From positions 2,196,367 through 2,260,366 of the forward strand of contig JBCBSU010000001.1 of assembly GCA_039818985.1 (NCBI GenBank): a DNA stretch of 64,000 nucleotides, given 5' to 3'. Shown piece by piece: positions 8,480-17,810 of the stretch; within the stretch, counting starts at the first letter, position 1, and the number at the start of each line of letters is the position of its first letter. Source of the stretch: Pseudomonadota bacterium (GTDB lineage Bacteria > Pseudomonadota > Alphaproteobacteria > Sphingomonadales > Sphingomonadaceae). The position numbers were made by a program, and so were the translations under genes. Under the pieces are notes generated by a model. It searched no databases. It saw nothing but the letters and a program-made list of their open reading frames with translations, and had not been told where the DNA came from.

Positions 8480-9128
8480 AGGCCAGGCCGATGACGGCTT
8501 CCGGCAATGGCGTGTCGAACCGCATAATTTTCAGCCTATCTGGTCGGACCGTGACGGTGATGCCTTTCATCCCGGCAACAACCCCTCTCCAGCCGGCACT
8601 GCAGCTATGGGCGAAGCCGATAGCGGCCCGTCGGCAGCCGAACAGGAACAGCAACTTTTGCAGCGACAGATCAACGAGGCTTATCAGCGCGGCTTTGACG
8701 AAGGGCAGAAGGTTTCGGCCCAGGCCAATGCCGAACTGACCGAAATCTCACAAAAGCTGCATGAGTCGATCGGCACGCTGAAACCGGTCCTGTCCGACCA
8801 GCTGTGTGAAGCCATCATCCTCGCCATATCGGCTCTGCTCGAACGCACCGCCAGCTTTGCGGTGCCCGATGCCGATCTGCTGCGTCAGCGCTGCGAAGCC
8901 CTGGCCCGGGTTGCGCATCGCGAACTCAGCAAGGCGCAGCTGTTCGTCCACCCCGAGGACCGGGTGCTGATAGGCGAGACCGATATCGGCCTGCCATTGG
9001 TCGACGACCCGCAGATGATGCGGGGTACGCTGCGCATCGCGCATGATGACGGGTTTATCGAACAGGGCACCCAGCCGGTGCTCGATGAACTCGCCGCAAT
9101 GCTTGACGAGCTGGAGCTGACCCGATGA
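8472..9128 (+). CDS. fliH: Flagellar export protein FliH, set 1
   Basis: FliH (218 residues) is the dimeric partner that holds the FliI ATPase and docks it to the C-ring. It shows the expected layout: a polar N-terminal leader (1-60), a long helical stretch with spaced small residues (60-110), and a C-terminal domain with the VHPEDRVLI and MMRGTLRIAHDDGFIEQG type segments. GGAGGTG lies 6 bases before the ATG at 8472, which overlaps fliG by 8 bases (ATGTCTGA), the same junction sequence as between fliF and fliG. A GTG at 8463 is a less likely start. Confidence 0.88.
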   Translation: MSEGQADDGFRQWRVEPHNFQPIWSDRDGDAFHPGNNPSPAGTAAMGEADSGPSAAEQEQQLLQRQINEAYQRGFDEGQKVSAQANAELTEISQKLHESIGTLKPVLSDQLCEAIILAISALLERTASFAVPDADLLRQRCEALARVAHRELSKAQLFVHPEDRVLIGETDIGLPLVDDPQMMRGTLRIAHDDGFIEQGTQPVLDELAAMLDELELTR

Positions 9129-10486
9129 TTGCTGCCCAGGCAGAGGCTTTGAGCCAATTCACCGATCGTATCGCACAGATCAGCACCGGGCCGCGCGCCA
9201 TCGGCAAGCTGGTGGCGCATGATGGCGGTATGCTGGAAGTGACCGGATTCAACTATCCCATTGGTTTCGGGGGCAATTTACGCACGGCCGATGGCCACAG
9301 AATTACCGCCGAGATTGCCGGTTTCCGCGGATCGCGGGCGATGATGATTCCGCTGGAAAGCGATGCTGCGCTAAAAAACGGTACGCGCGTCGAACCCAAT
9401 ATGCAGTCCAGCCTTGCCGCTGTCGGCGATACGCTGCTGTCGCGCGTTATCGGCCCTATGGGCGAACCGCTGGACCGCCGCGGACCGATCATCACCAATG
9501 ACCACTGGCCGTTAATGGGCAAGCGTGACAATGTGCTCAATCGCAGCGGCGTCACCAAACCGATCGATCTGGGCGTACGCGCCATCAATGCGCTGCTGAC
9601 CGCCGGTTATGGCCAGCGCATCGCCATTGCCGCCGGCTCCGGCGTTGGTAAATCGGTGCTGATCGGGCAGATACTCGACAATGCCGATGCTGATGTCATC
9701 GTTGTTGGCCTGATCGGTGAGCGCGGACGCGAAGTCAGCGATTTCGTCGCAACCCGGATGACCGGACCGGTACGCGACAAGATCGTCACCGTCGCCGTGC
9801 CTGCCGACCATTCCCCGATCTTGCGCTTGCGCGCGGCGCATCGCGCCACCGCCATCGCCGAATATTTTCGCAGCCAGGGCAAAAGGGTGCTGCTGGTGAT
9901 CGACAGCCTGACCCGGATCGCCCATGCCCAACGCGAAATCGGCCTGGCGCTTGGCGAACCGCCGACGATGAAAGGCTATCCGCCATCCTCTTTGGCGCTG
10001 ATCCCGAAGCTGATCGAGCGCGCCGGCAATGACCATGCCAGTGGCGGCTCGATCACCGCACTCTATACCGTACTCGCCGATGGCGGTGATATGGACGACC
10101 CGATTGTCGATACCGCACGCGCAATTGTCGACGGGCATATCATCCTGTCACGCACATTGTCGGAACAGGGCGTGTTCCCTGCCATTGATATCGGGCAATC
10201 GCTGAGCCGGGTCGCCAATGACATCATCACTGAAGAACAACGCATGGCGCAGACCAATTATCGGCGCATCTGGTCTGCCTATGAAGAGAATCGCGACCTG
10301 CTGCTAATGGGTGCCTATCGCGCCGGCAGCGACAGCGATATTGACGAGGCGGTGGCACGGCGCCCGGATCTGCTCGATTTCATCCGCCAGCGACCGGATG
10401 AGGCGGTTTCGATGCAGGACAGTGTTGCTGCGCTGACCCGGAGTTTCGGCGCGGTGGCGCAACCCGATCATGAGGTCATCGCGTGA
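9125..10486 (+). CDS. fliI: Flagellum-specific export ATPase FliI, set 1
   Basis: FliI (453 residues) hydrolyses ATP at the export gate. It has an F1-beta-like N-terminal barrel (about 1-95), the ATPase domain with Walker A AGSGVGKS (170-177), the VGLIGERGREVSDF segment, Walker B VLLVIDSLTR and the signature HAQREIGLALGEPP. The C-terminal substrate-binding domain carries DSDIDEAV. It overlaps fliH by four bases and fliJ by four. A paralogue lies at 55103-56452. Confidence 0.96.
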   Translation: MIAAQAEALSQFTDRIAQISTGPRAIGKLVAHDGGMLEVTGFNYPIGFGGNLRTADGHRITAEIAGFRGSRAMMIPLESDAALKNGTRVEPNMQSSLAAVGDTLLSRVIGPMGEPLDRRGPIITNDHWPLMGKRDNVLNRSGVTKPIDLGVRAINALLTAGYGQRIAIAAGSGVGKSVLIGQILDNADADVIVVGLIGERGREVSDFVATRMTGPVRDKIVTVAVPADHSPILRLRAAHRATAIAEYFRSQGKRVLLVIDSLTRIAHAQREIGLALGEPPTMKGYPPSSLALIPKLIERAGNDHASGGSITALYTVLADGGDMDDPIVDTARAIVDGHIILSRTLSEQGVFPAIDIGQSLSRVANDIITEEQRMAQTNYRRIWSAYEENRDLLLMGAYRAGSDSDIDEAVARRPDLLDFIRQRPDEAVSMQDSVAALTRSFGAVAQPDHEVIA

Positions 10487-10905
10487 CCGGGCGCCGTGCC
10501 AGTCGCAAGCGGATACTGGATGTCCGCGAAAAACAGATGCGCGTGGCCATGGGGCATGCCGCTGTGGCGCAACATCACGAGGCCGAACTGACCAGCAACC
10601 GCGACCGGCTGCGCCTGCTCTGCGCCTCGACCTATGAGACGCTGGACTGCGACACGGGCCACAGCCTGCACGCCCAGATGGAGTTGGGCCAAAGGCTGCT
10701 GCGTGCCGAAGACGCACTGCACACGGCGCTGGATACCGCCCGGCAAAAGCTTGCCGAGGCAGAGCGGCAAAGAACTGCCGCCCGTGTCGATCGCGAAGCG
10801 GCACAGAAGCTGATGGCGAAGGCAGAACGCGAAAGCGAGGATGCAGAAATCCGCAAACAGGCAATGATGCCGCGGCATCGGCGCACGCCAAACAGTGATC
10901 TATAA
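10483..10905 (+). CDS. fliJ: Flagellar export chaperone/stalk protein FliJ, set 1 (putative)
   Basis: This 140-residue, highly charged, almost entirely helical protein with heptad-like spacing fits the coiled-coil FliJ that sits in the centre of the FliI hexamer. Sequence conservation of FliJ is poor, so position directly after fliI (GTG start overlapping the fliI stop) is the main argument. The start is GTG at 10483-10485. It is the last gene before a 74-base gap with a new sigma-54 promoter. Confidence 0.78.
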   Translation: MTGRRASRKRILDVREKQMRVAMGHAAVAQHHEAELTSNRDRLRLLCASTYETLDCDTGHSLHAQMELGQRLLRAEDALHTALDTARQKLAEAERQRTAARVDREAAQKLMAKAERESEDAEIRKQAMMPRHRRTPNSDL

Positions 10906-10952
10906 GCTTTCTTAACCATCATTGTGCCGTAAAACCTGCCACCTGAAAGAGT

Positions 10953-10968
10953 TGGCACGGTTCCTGCT
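10953..10968 (+). promoter_or_regulatory. Sigma-54 promoter directly before fliK
   Basis: TGGCACG-GTTC-CTGCT differs from the consensus at one weak position (C for T in TTGC) and keeps the required 12-base GG-to-GC spacing (GG 10954-10955, GC 10966-10967). Transcription would start near 10979, next to the fliK ATG at 10980, so the message would have virtually no leader. Confidence 0.7.
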
Positions 10969-10979
10969 TAATTTTGTGC

Positions 10980-12509
10980 ATGGAACTTGCAAATCTCTTT
11001 CTCGCAAAAGCGCCAGACGCCGCGCCGTCGAAAACGCTGCGCGTCGATGCCGCCAAGCCCTTCTCTATCGACGGGATATTCACCGACACCGTCGCAGATG
11101 ATGCCACAGCCGATACCATCGCAGAGAACGGCAAACGCGAAACCGATGCGCTCATCACCAATGAAACCCACAATAATCGCGGCAAAGTGCCAAGCCTTCC
11201 CCAGCAGCAGGATATTGGTGACGAGCTGCAGGAAGACGTGCTGGCCATGGCCTTCCTGCCGGTCACCAATCCAGCGCCAGTTGTCAGCAACAGCAGCGCT
11301 CTGCCAACCGGATCAGCCATCGGTTCCGCCGAGAGCGTGCCCCTCCCCACGCGCATCGACCTGATGACAGTGATCGCTGAACGGGGCACCGCGACCGCCG
11401 CACAGGACAACCGCGCAGAACTGGACAACAGTCCAGCCAAGGCCAGCATCGATAATGCCGACGCAGCGGTTGAGGCGATGCCCCCGTCCGCCAAAAGCGG
11501 CGCTATTGAGACCGCTGCGAAACCGGCAAAAGCCGTCATGGCCGACAGCGCAATGCCCAGCATTGCACAGCCTGCCGCGCTGGCAACGGCAACGGCCATA
11601 ACCACACAGAACCTTGCCCAGCAGACCGTCGCGACACAGAGCGTTGCCGCACAGGGCGTCAATCCCGTCATTATCCCGATCACTGGCGATGCCAGCCGCA
11701 TCCAGCGGCAGCCAACCACCAGCCGCGATGGCAGCGGCAGGATCAAGCCGACGGACATCGTTTCGGCCGCACCCGCAACAGCACCTGCCAAAGCACCTGT
11801 GCAGAGCGGCAATATCCTGATCAAACCCGACCCCGAAACGGACATTCAGACACCCGATATGGTCCAATCGGAATCGGAACCGCAGCCGCAATCCGAAATT
11901 ACCGCCGATAATGGCGCTGAATTCTCTGTCCCGCGTAACAGCGTGGCATCCCATACACCCCATGCGCCGGTGCCTGCTGCACCTTTCACCCTGCCTGGCT
12001 CGCAGCCTATAGGCACCGGCGCCACCCCTGCGGACAACAGCCCGGCACCTTTGCCTCAGGCCACTACGCCCGTGGCCCTTGACAGCCAGTTTGCCGATCG
12101 CATCGCCCGTGAGATTGCGATGATCAGCAAAACCGCGCAGGGCATATCGCTGCAGGTAACACCGGAGCGACTGGGCACCATCAATATCGAAATCATGCCC
12201 GGCGATAATGGCGACACTGTGCGCCTCACCGCCGAAGATGCGGAAGTACGCCAGATCATTCTCCAGACGCAGAGCCGCATCGAACAGGATATGCGCCAGT
12301 CGGGTCAGAAGATCGCCAGCTTCGAGGTTGCCGGGGACGGTGTCTCAAACAGCTCCGGACAGCGTCAGGATGACGCCCAGCGCGAAGCCGCACAACAGGG
12401 TCGCGCGCATCAACCGCAACCACCCTATGGCACTGCAACCGGTGACACGACCGCAACGCAAGCTGGCAGGGACAGCGTCGGCAATGACAGTCGGATACGC
12501 TACGCCTGA
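10980..12509 (+). CDS. fliK: Flagellar hook-length control protein FliK, set 1
   Basis: FliK (509 residues) is the secreted molecular ruler that switches export from hook to filament. The first 360 residues are low-complexity, rich in Ala, Thr, Pro and Asp, as expected of the disordered ruler. The C-terminal domain (about 370-465) has the family pattern LQVTPERLGTINIEIMPGD and RLTAEDAEVRQII. The tail is rich in Gln and polar residues. The ATG at 10980 is the only reasonable start; it lacks a Shine-Dalgarno and lies at the predicted start of the sigma-54 transcript. The in-frame TTG at 10974 would lie upstream of that start. It leads the fliK-L-M-N-O-P-Q-R-flhB run. Confidence 0.85.
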   Translation: MELANLFLAKAPDAAPSKTLRVDAAKPFSIDGIFTDTVADDATADTIAENGKRETDALITNETHNNRGKVPSLPQQQDIGDELQEDVLAMAFLPVTNPAPVVSNSSALPTGSAIGSAESVPLPTRIDLMTVIAERGTATAAQDNRAELDNSPAKASIDNADAAVEAMPPSAKSGAIETAAKPAKAVMADSAMPSIAQPAALATATAITTQNLAQQTVATQSVAAQGVNPVIIPITGDASRIQRQPTTSRDGSGRIKPTDIVSAAPATAPAKAPVQSGNILIKPDPETDIQTPDMVQSESEPQPQSEITADNGAEFSVPRNSVASHTPHAPVPAAPFTLPGSQPIGTGATPADNSPAPLPQATTPVALDSQFADRIAREIAMISKTAQGISLQVTPERLGTINIEIMPGDNGDTVRLTAEDAEVRQIILQTQSRIEQDMRQSGQKIASFEVAGDGVSNSSGQRQDDAQREAAQQGRAHQPQPPYGTATGDTTATQAGRDSVGNDSRIRYA

Positions 12510-12551
12510 TCATTAAAAATTCAACGTTATCAATAGCTTTGGAGATATTTC

Positions 12552-13100
12552 GTGGCTGATGAAGAGAATAGCGAAGAGACGCCGAAAAAGGGCGGCAAGA
12601 TGAAGAAAATCATCATGCTGCTACTCGGCACGGCGCTGGTCGGTGGTGGCAGTGCGGCGGGTGGCTTTTACATCGCTGGTGGCATGAATCCGCAGCAGGA
12701 AGCGAAGCCGGACCTTCCCAAGCTGGTGCTTAAAGACGGCACGCATGTCGAGGCCAAGCCCGGCGCAACACCTGATGCCCGCGACTTTCAGGTCACTTAC
12801 CACCAGATGGAAAAGGCGTTCACCACCAACCTGCTGGGTGGCGGCTTTGCCCAGGCGGAAATGGCGATATCGACACCATATGACGACCGCGTAATCGAGG
12901 CGATCAAGGAACATGACATCGCCATACGTTCGGCCATTGTCATGCAGCTTGCCTCGGGCGATTCCGCAGCATTGCAGACCCAGGCCGGAAAGCAGGCCAT
13001 GGCAACCCAGCTGAAGGAAACGATCAACGAAACGCTGCGCGGCAAGACAGGCTTTGGCGGCGTCGATGAAGTCTATTTCACCAAATTCGTCGTGCAATAA
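12552..13100 (+). CDS. fliL: Flagellar basal body-associated protein FliL
   Basis: FliL (182 residues) is a single-pass inner-membrane protein that supports stator function. A charged cytoplasmic N-terminus with a Lys-rich stretch (1-18) is followed by one membrane helix (about 19-43) and a periplasmic domain with VTYHQMEKAFTTNL and AIRSAIVMQLAS. The C-terminus KFVVQ matches the usual end of FliL. The start is GTG, with GGAG 8 bases upstream. Set 2 has no fliL in the window. Confidence 0.92.
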   Translation: MADEENSEETPKKGGKMKKIIMLLLGTALVGGGSAAGGFYIAGGMNPQQEAKPDLPKLVLKDGTHVEAKPGATPDARDFQVTYHQMEKAFTTNLLGGGFAQAEMAISTPYDDRVIEAIKEHDIAIRSAIVMQLASGDSAALQTQAGKQAMATQLKETINETLRGKTGFGGVDEVYFTKFVVQ

Positions 13101-13122
13101 GCTCCGGAAAGCAGCAACCATC

Positions 13123-14034
13123 ATGGCCGCAAAAAAGACCAGAGAAAAAGCCAAGACCACAAAGCCGGTCAAGCACAGCTTTGTCACCCATGATCGCACC
13201 CAGATCGACGTGCAGCCAATGCTCAAGCGCGTCGTCCGCCCGATGCGCAAGACGCTCGCTGCCGCGATGGCAACGCTGGGTGCCGGCAAGCTGATCGTAG
13301 AGGCCGGTGATGTCTATTCCAGCACCAGCGCCGAATGGTTTGACGGTGCAGCGGAGCCATGTGCCTACAGCCTTTATCAGCTGGCCCCGGTCAAGGGCGC
13401 GGCAGTATTGCGCCTCGATGCCGATCTGGTGGCCGCTCTGGTCGATACCTTTTTCGGCGGTGCCATTGCCCGGCCAACGCGCGAGATCAGTGAATTTTCG
13501 CGCACCGAATTACGGCTGATCCACCGACTGGCCGACATTTTCTCGCAGGAACTTGGCAAGAGCTGGGCCGCCCAGGGCGCATTTCGCTGCTCGATGGCGG
13601 GTATCTGCACCGATCCGGAAGATGCCCAGACCGCCGCACCGACTGCGGTGATGATTATCCAGCCCCTGGTGCTTGTCTATGGCGAGGAGATCCGCTTCAC
13701 CGTGGAGATTGCCTATCCGCTGGACATGGCGCAATCGGCCAAGGAAATCGCCACTCCGGTGCAATCGGACAATGACGCGGCGGATCGCGATCCGGTCTGG
13801 GACCGCGCGCTCGCCAGCAGCCTGAACAATGTCCACCTGCCGGTGCGCAGCGTATTGGCCCGGCCGGAAATGACCCTGCCCGAACTCGCGCAGCTCAAAG
13901 CCGGCGACACCATCCCCATTCCTCCTGCCCGCAACCTACCCCTGCTGATCGGCGACAAGATTTTCGCCCGCGGCAGCATGGGTGAGCAGAACGGGATGGC
14001 CGCATTCCGCATAGACCAAATCGAAAAAGGATAA
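13123..14034 (+). CDS. fliM: Flagellar motor switch protein FliM, set 1
   Basis: FliM (303 residues) is the C-ring protein between FliG and FliN. The middle domain (about 30-200) contains EFSRTELRLIHRLADIF and CSMAGICTDPEDAQ. The C-terminal SpoA domain (about 230-300) contains LPVRSVLARPEMTLPELAQLKAGD. The start is set at ATG 13123 just after fliL, because the longer frame from 13054 lies inside fliL. With this start the N-terminus (MAAKKTREKAK) lacks the DQDEIDALL-type CheY-binding peptide normally found at the FliM N-terminus, which would affect switching. It is followed 4 bases later by fliN. Confidence 0.9.
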   Translation: MAAKKTREKAKTTKPVKHSFVTHDRTQIDVQPMLKRVVRPMRKTLAAAMATLGAGKLIVEAGDVYSSTSAEWFDGAAEPCAYSLYQLAPVKGAAVLRLDADLVAALVDTFFGGAIARPTREISEFSRTELRLIHRLADIFSQELGKSWAAQGAFRCSMAGICTDPEDAQTAAPTAVMIIQPLVLVYGEEIRFTVEIAYPLDMAQSAKEIATPVQSDNDAADRDPVWDRALASSLNNVHLPVRSVLARPEMTLPELAQLKAGDTIPIPPARNLPLLIGDKIFARGSMGEQNGMAAFRIDQIEKG

Positions 14035-14038
14035 ACCG

Positions 14039-14404
14039 ATGAGTGATATGAAAGAAGCGCCCCAGCTGGGCGGAGCCGATCTGCAGGCCGCCGTGGCCGC
14101 CAATGTCGTGCAGGGGCTCGATAACGAGGCCAGCAACCACTACCGGTTTCTCGCCGATATTCCGGTTCGCCTGTCCGTCGAAGTCGGTCAGGTCACGATG
14201 TCGCTGTCCGAGATCATGGATCTGGAAGAAGGCGCGGTTGTCGAACTGGGACGTCCGGCCAACGAGCTGCTCGATATCAAGGTCAATGGTGCACTGGTCG
14301 CCAAGGGCGAAATCATCAATGTCGATGGCCGTTTCGCCATCCGCGTCGCCGAGGTCGTCACCCAGCAATCGGCTGGCGGCAAGATCGAGCGGCGCGCATC
14401 ATGA
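14039..14404 (+). CDS. fliN: Flagellar motor switch protein FliN, set 1
   Basis: FliN (121 residues) forms the bottom of the C-ring and docks FliH. The SpoA domain occupies about residues 38-110, with FLADIPVRLSVEVGQVTMSL, DLEEGAVVELGRPANELLD and GEIINVDGRFAIRV. The first 35 residues are a variable leader. It overlaps fliO by four bases (ATGA), so translation is coupled. Confidence 0.95.
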   Translation: MSDMKEAPQLGGADLQAAVAANVVQGLDNEASNHYRFLADIPVRLSVEVGQVTMSLSEIMDLEEGAVVELGRPANELLDIKVNGALVAKGEIINVDGRFAIRVAEVVTQQSAGGKIERRAS

Positions 14405-14778
14405 CCTATTATATTCTCAAGCTGGTAATCATGCTGCCGATCATGGCGGCGATGATCTACGGCGCGCTGTGGCTGTATCGCAAATATCAGCCCGGGATGC
14501 TGACCGGTGTGCAGCAAAAGCGCGGCCTTAAACTGGTCGAGACCCTGCCCATGGGCACTTCGGGCAAGCTCGCCATTGTCGAATTTGCTGGACAGAAAAT
14601 CCTGCTCTCGGCCAGCCGTGGCGGGATCCAGCATATCGCCACCGCCGAGGCCGATGCAGAAACCCTGGATGCCATCGCGGACGATGCTGAAACGGGTAGC
14701 CTCGGCCCTGCCGCAGGCCTGCCTTTCCAGAATCTCATGCAGCGCGCGCTCGAAGGCGCCCGCAACAAACAGGCCTGA
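14401..14778 (+). CDS. fliO: Flagellar biosynthesis protein FliO, set 1
   Basis: FliO (125 residues) is a small accessory membrane protein that helps FliP assemble. One N-terminal membrane helix (about 5-24) is followed by a cytoplasmic domain with QQKRGLKLVETLPMGTSGKLAIVEFAGQKILL, the family core. It sits between fliN and fliP, overlapping the former by four bases. Confidence 0.87.
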   Translation: MTYYILKLVIMLPIMAAMIYGALWLYRKYQPGMLTGVQQKRGLKLVETLPMGTSGKLAIVEFAGQKILLSASRGGIQHIATAEADAETLDAIADDAETGSLGPAAGLPFQNLMQRALEGARNKQA

Positions 14779-14784
14779 ACCAGT

Positions 14785-15552
14785 ATGCGCATAGTCTGCA
14801 TCATCATAACCATCGTCGCGGCGACGCTGTTCGCGATCGAACCCGCCTTCGCCCAGACCGGTGATGTCGGGGCTTCAGAGGCACTGGGCAAGGCGCTCGA
14901 CGATGTTGCCGGAGACGGCAAGCCACTGACGCTGTCGCTGCAGATCCTCATCCTGATGAGCCTGCTGACGATCCTGCCGTCGCTGCTGCTGATGATGACC
15001 AGCTTCACCCGCATATTGATCGTATTGTCGATCCTGCGCCAGGCACTGGGCCTGCAACAGACACCGCCCAATCAGGTGCTGATCGGTCTGTCGCTGTTCC
15101 TGTCGCTGTTCGTGATGGCGCCGACATTTTCCGAGATCAACACCCGTGCGGTCGAGCCCTATGGCGAAGAAGAGGTCAGTCTCGACCAGGCAATCGAGAT
15201 TTCCGGTGAGGTCTTTCACAAATTCATGGTCAAGCAGACCCGCGAAACCGATATCAAGCTGTTCATGGACCTGGCCGAGGAAGACGGTTTTTCCAGCGCC
15301 GAGGACATTCCTTTCTCGATCCTGCTGCCGGCCTTTGTCACCAGCGAGCTGAAAACCGCGTTCCAGATCGGTTTCATGATCTACCTGCCGTTCCTGATCA
15401 TCGACCTGGTCGTCGCCTCGACCCTGATGGCGCTCGGCATGATGATGCTGTCGCCCACGATCATCTCGATGCCGTTCAAGCTGTTGCTGTTCGTGCTGGT
15501 CGATGGCTGGGCCCTGACCATGGGCTCGCTGGCCGGATCGTTCGTGACCTGA
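14785..15552 (+). CDS. fliP: Flagellar export gate protein FliP, set 1
   Basis: FliP (255 residues) forms the pentameric core of the export pore. A cleavable signal peptide (1-24, ending AFAQ) is followed by four membrane segments, with conserved [33 protein letters not shown] and the C-terminal [10 protein letters not shown] and [15 protein letters not shown] blocks. It is followed by fliQ after 14 bases. A second copy is at 49701-50438. Confidence 0.97.
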   Translation: MRIVCIIITIVAATLFAIEPAFAQTGDVGASEALGKALDDVAGDGKPLTLSLQILILMSLLTILPSLLLMMTSFTRILIVLSILRQALGLQQTPPNQVLIGLSLFLSLFVMAPTFSEINTRAVEPYGEEEVSLDQAIEISGEVFHKFMVKQTRETDIKLFMDLAEEDGFSSAEDIPFSILLPAFVTSELKTAFQIGFMIYLPFLIIDLVVASTLMALGMMMLSPTIISMPFKLLLFVLVDGWALTMGSLAGSFVT

Positions 15553-15566
15553 AGCGGAGCATAATC

Positions 15567-15839
15567 ATGGAACAGACGGATTTCTTCATCGGCATTGCGC
15601 AACAGACATTGTGGGTCACCGCGCTGGCGGCGGCTCCGCTGCTGATCCCGGCGCTGGCCGTGGGCATATTGCTCGGCATGGTCCAGGCGGCAACGTCGAT
15701 CAACGAAGCAACGCTCAGCTTCGTCCCCAAGCTGATTGTCGTGGCGGTGATGCTGGCGCTTTTCGGCGGTTCGATCATCTATCTGATCGCCGATTTCACC
15801 ATCGAAACCTTCAACCGGATACCGGACCTGCTGCAATGA
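15567..15839 (+). CDS. fliQ: Flagellar export gate protein FliQ, set 1
   Basis: FliQ (90 residues) has the family's two hydrophobic hairpin helices (about 16-38 and 50-75) and the conserved linker QAATSINEATLSFVPKL. It overlaps the fliR start by four bases (ATGA). Confidence 0.96.
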   Translation: MEQTDFFIGIAQQTLWVTALAAAPLLIPALAVGILLGMVQAATSINEATLSFVPKLIVVAVMLALFGGSIIYLIADFTIETFNRIPDLLQ

Positions 15840-16624
15840 TCGCCCCCGCCTATGCCGGTGTCGAGGAGCAGCTGTGGATGTGGTTGATGGCCATGATCCG
15901 GCCCGGCGCAGCGATGCTGATCGCGCCGGTTTTCGGTGCCGGTTCGGTGCCGCTTCAGCTGCGCATCATATTGTCGCTGATGATCGGCGTTGCCGCCACC
16001 AGCGGCGCCGGTGTCAGCATACCCACCGATACGCTGGTCAGCTTTTCCGGTGTGATGTTCATCATCGCCGAGGTGCTGGCCGGCCTCGCCATGGGGTTTG
16101 CGCTGCAGGTCGGCTATGCGGCCGCCTTTGTCGCGGGTGAGACGCTGAGCAACGCCATGGGTCTGGGCTTTGCCTCGATGAACGACCCGCAGACCGGAGT
16201 ATCGACCCCGGTCGTTGGCCAGTTTCTCTCAATCATTGCAACATTGCTGTTGCTGGCGATGGACGGGCATCTGATGCTGATCGCGATCATCGTCCATAGC
16301 TATGAGACGCTGCCGCCGGGCAATGCCTTTCTCAGCCTTGCCGCAATTGAAGGGATTATCGGCTTTGGCGGATCGCTATTTGCCATGGGTCTGCTGATTG
16401 CGCTCCCTGTCGGTGCCGCGCTGATTCTGGTGCAGCTGGTGATGGCGATGCTGGCGCGTTCGGCTCCGGCGATGAACCTGTTTGCCGTCGGCCTGCCGGT
16501 CGCGGTGCTGTCCGGACTGGTGCTGCTGGCGGCGACCGCACCGGTGATGGCGGAAACCCTCATCGAAGCCCTGACCGGTGGCCTTGAGCAATCGGAAATG
16601 GTTGTAACGCGAGGACGATCATGA
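15836..16624 (+). CDS. fliR: Flagellar export gate protein FliR, set 1
   Basis: FliR (262 residues) completes the FliP5Q4R1 gate. Six or so hydrophobic segments are visible, with RPGAAMLIAPVFG near the N-terminus and the conserved GFASMNDPQTGVSTPVVGQF centre. I used the ATG at 15836, which overlaps the fliQ stop; the frame itself opens at 15611 inside fliQ and that extension is not coding. It overlaps flhB by four bases. Confidence 0.95.
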   Translation: MIAPAYAGVEEQLWMWLMAMIRPGAAMLIAPVFGAGSVPLQLRIILSLMIGVAATSGAGVSIPTDTLVSFSGVMFIIAEVLAGLAMGFALQVGYAAAFVAGETLSNAMGLGFASMNDPQTGVSTPVVGQFLSIIATLLLLAMDGHLMLIAIIVHSYETLPPGNAFLSLAAIEGIIGFGGSLFAMGLLIALPVGAALILVQLVMAMLARSAPAMNLFAVGLPVAVLSGLVLLAATAPVMAETLIEALTGGLEQSEMVVTRGRS

Positions 16625-17760
16625 GCCAGTCCCCTGGCGGCGGTGAAAAGACCGAAGCGCCAACCCCTAAGAAACGCAAGGACAGCGCCAAAAAAGGCCA
16701 GGTACTGCAATCGCGCGAGCTGGGCACGGCGATGGTCATCATGGTCGGCGCGCTGGTGCTATGGGTCTTTGGCAACGCCCTGATCGCGGCTTCGGGAGAC
16801 ATGGTGCGCGCGGCCCTGCGCTTCGACAATCGCGATATTGTCGCATTTGACATGGGCGGCCGCACATTGACCCTGCTGACCCCCTTGCTGCTGCCCTTTG
16901 GTGGATTGTTTGCGATGCTGATGCTGGCGGCAATCGCCACCCCGGCCCTACTCGGCTCGGCCGGCTTTCGCTGGGCGGCTGTCAAGCCCAAGCCATCAAA
17001 AATGAACCCGCTGTCAGGGATCAAGCGCATGTTCGGCACCCATGGCCTGATCGAACTGGGCAAGTCGCTGGCGAAGGTCACCTTGCTGGGTGCCATCGGC
17101 GCCATGGTGATCATGACCTATCTGCCGGAAATGGCGGAACTGGGCCATGGCGATGTGGCGGGCAATCTGATTGCCTATGGTCGCCTGTTCAATATCACTC
17201 TGCTGGCCATGGCCGGTGCGCTGGCGGTGATCGCGATGATCGACGTCCCGGCACAAATCTATCAGCACACGAAAAAGCTGAAAATGACCAAGCAGGAGGT
17301 CAAGGACGAGCATAAGGAAACCGAGGGTTCTCCCGAGCTCAAACAGGCGATCCGCCAGCGCCAGCAGGAAGTGATGAGCGGGTCGGTGCGCAAGGGCGTC
17401 GAGGAGGCGACCGTGCTGCTGGTCAACCCCACCCATTTTGCCGTCGCCCTGCGCTATGACCAGGAAAATGACGCCGCGCCGGTAGTGCTGGCCCGCGGTC
17501 GCGACGGCATCGCCCAGGCGATGCGCCGCCTCGCCGAGGAAAAGGACGTGCCGGTGATGCGCTACCCCGATCTGACCCGCGCCATCTATTTCACCTCCCG
17601 GGCCGGAGAGATGGTCGATGAGCGGCTGTATCTCGCCGTCGCGACATTGCTGGCGTTTATCTACCGGCTGGATGCGAAAATGGCTTCGCGCGCCGACCGA
17701 CCGAAAATCAGCGTACCCGATGGCATGCACTATGACAGCAAGGGTGAACAAAATGGCTAA
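16621..17760 (+). CDS. flhB: Flagellar export switch protein FlhB, set 1
   Basis: FlhB (379 residues) controls the change of export substrate from hook to filament proteins. It starts with a charged stretch containing KTEAPTPKKRKDSAKKGQ, has four membrane helices (about 30-215) and a cytoplasmic domain with the intact autocleavage motif NPTH at residues 269-272. It follows fliR with a four-base overlap and ends the fliK-flhB run. The set 2 copy has NPEH at the same residue numbers. Confidence 0.97.
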   Translation: MSQSPGGGEKTEAPTPKKRKDSAKKGQVLQSRELGTAMVIMVGALVLWVFGNALIAASGDMVRAALRFDNRDIVAFDMGGRTLTLLTPLLLPFGGLFAMLMLAAIATPALLGSAGFRWAAVKPKPSKMNPLSGIKRMFGTHGLIELGKSLAKVTLLGAIGAMVIMTYLPEMAELGHGDVAGNLIAYGRLFNITLLAMAGALAVIAMIDVPAQIYQHTKKLKMTKQEVKDEHKETEGSPELKQAIRQRQQEVMSGSVRKGVEEATVLLVNPTHFAVALRYDQENDAAPVVLARGRDGIAQAMRRLAEEKDVPVMRYPDLTRAIYFTSRAGEMVDERLYLAVATLLAFIYRLDAKMASRADRPKISVPDGMHYDSKGEQNG

Positions 17761-17810
17761 ACAACCAGGCAAATGCGCCGTTACTTCTCCCGAAGAAAGG
17801 GCAGCAGAAC

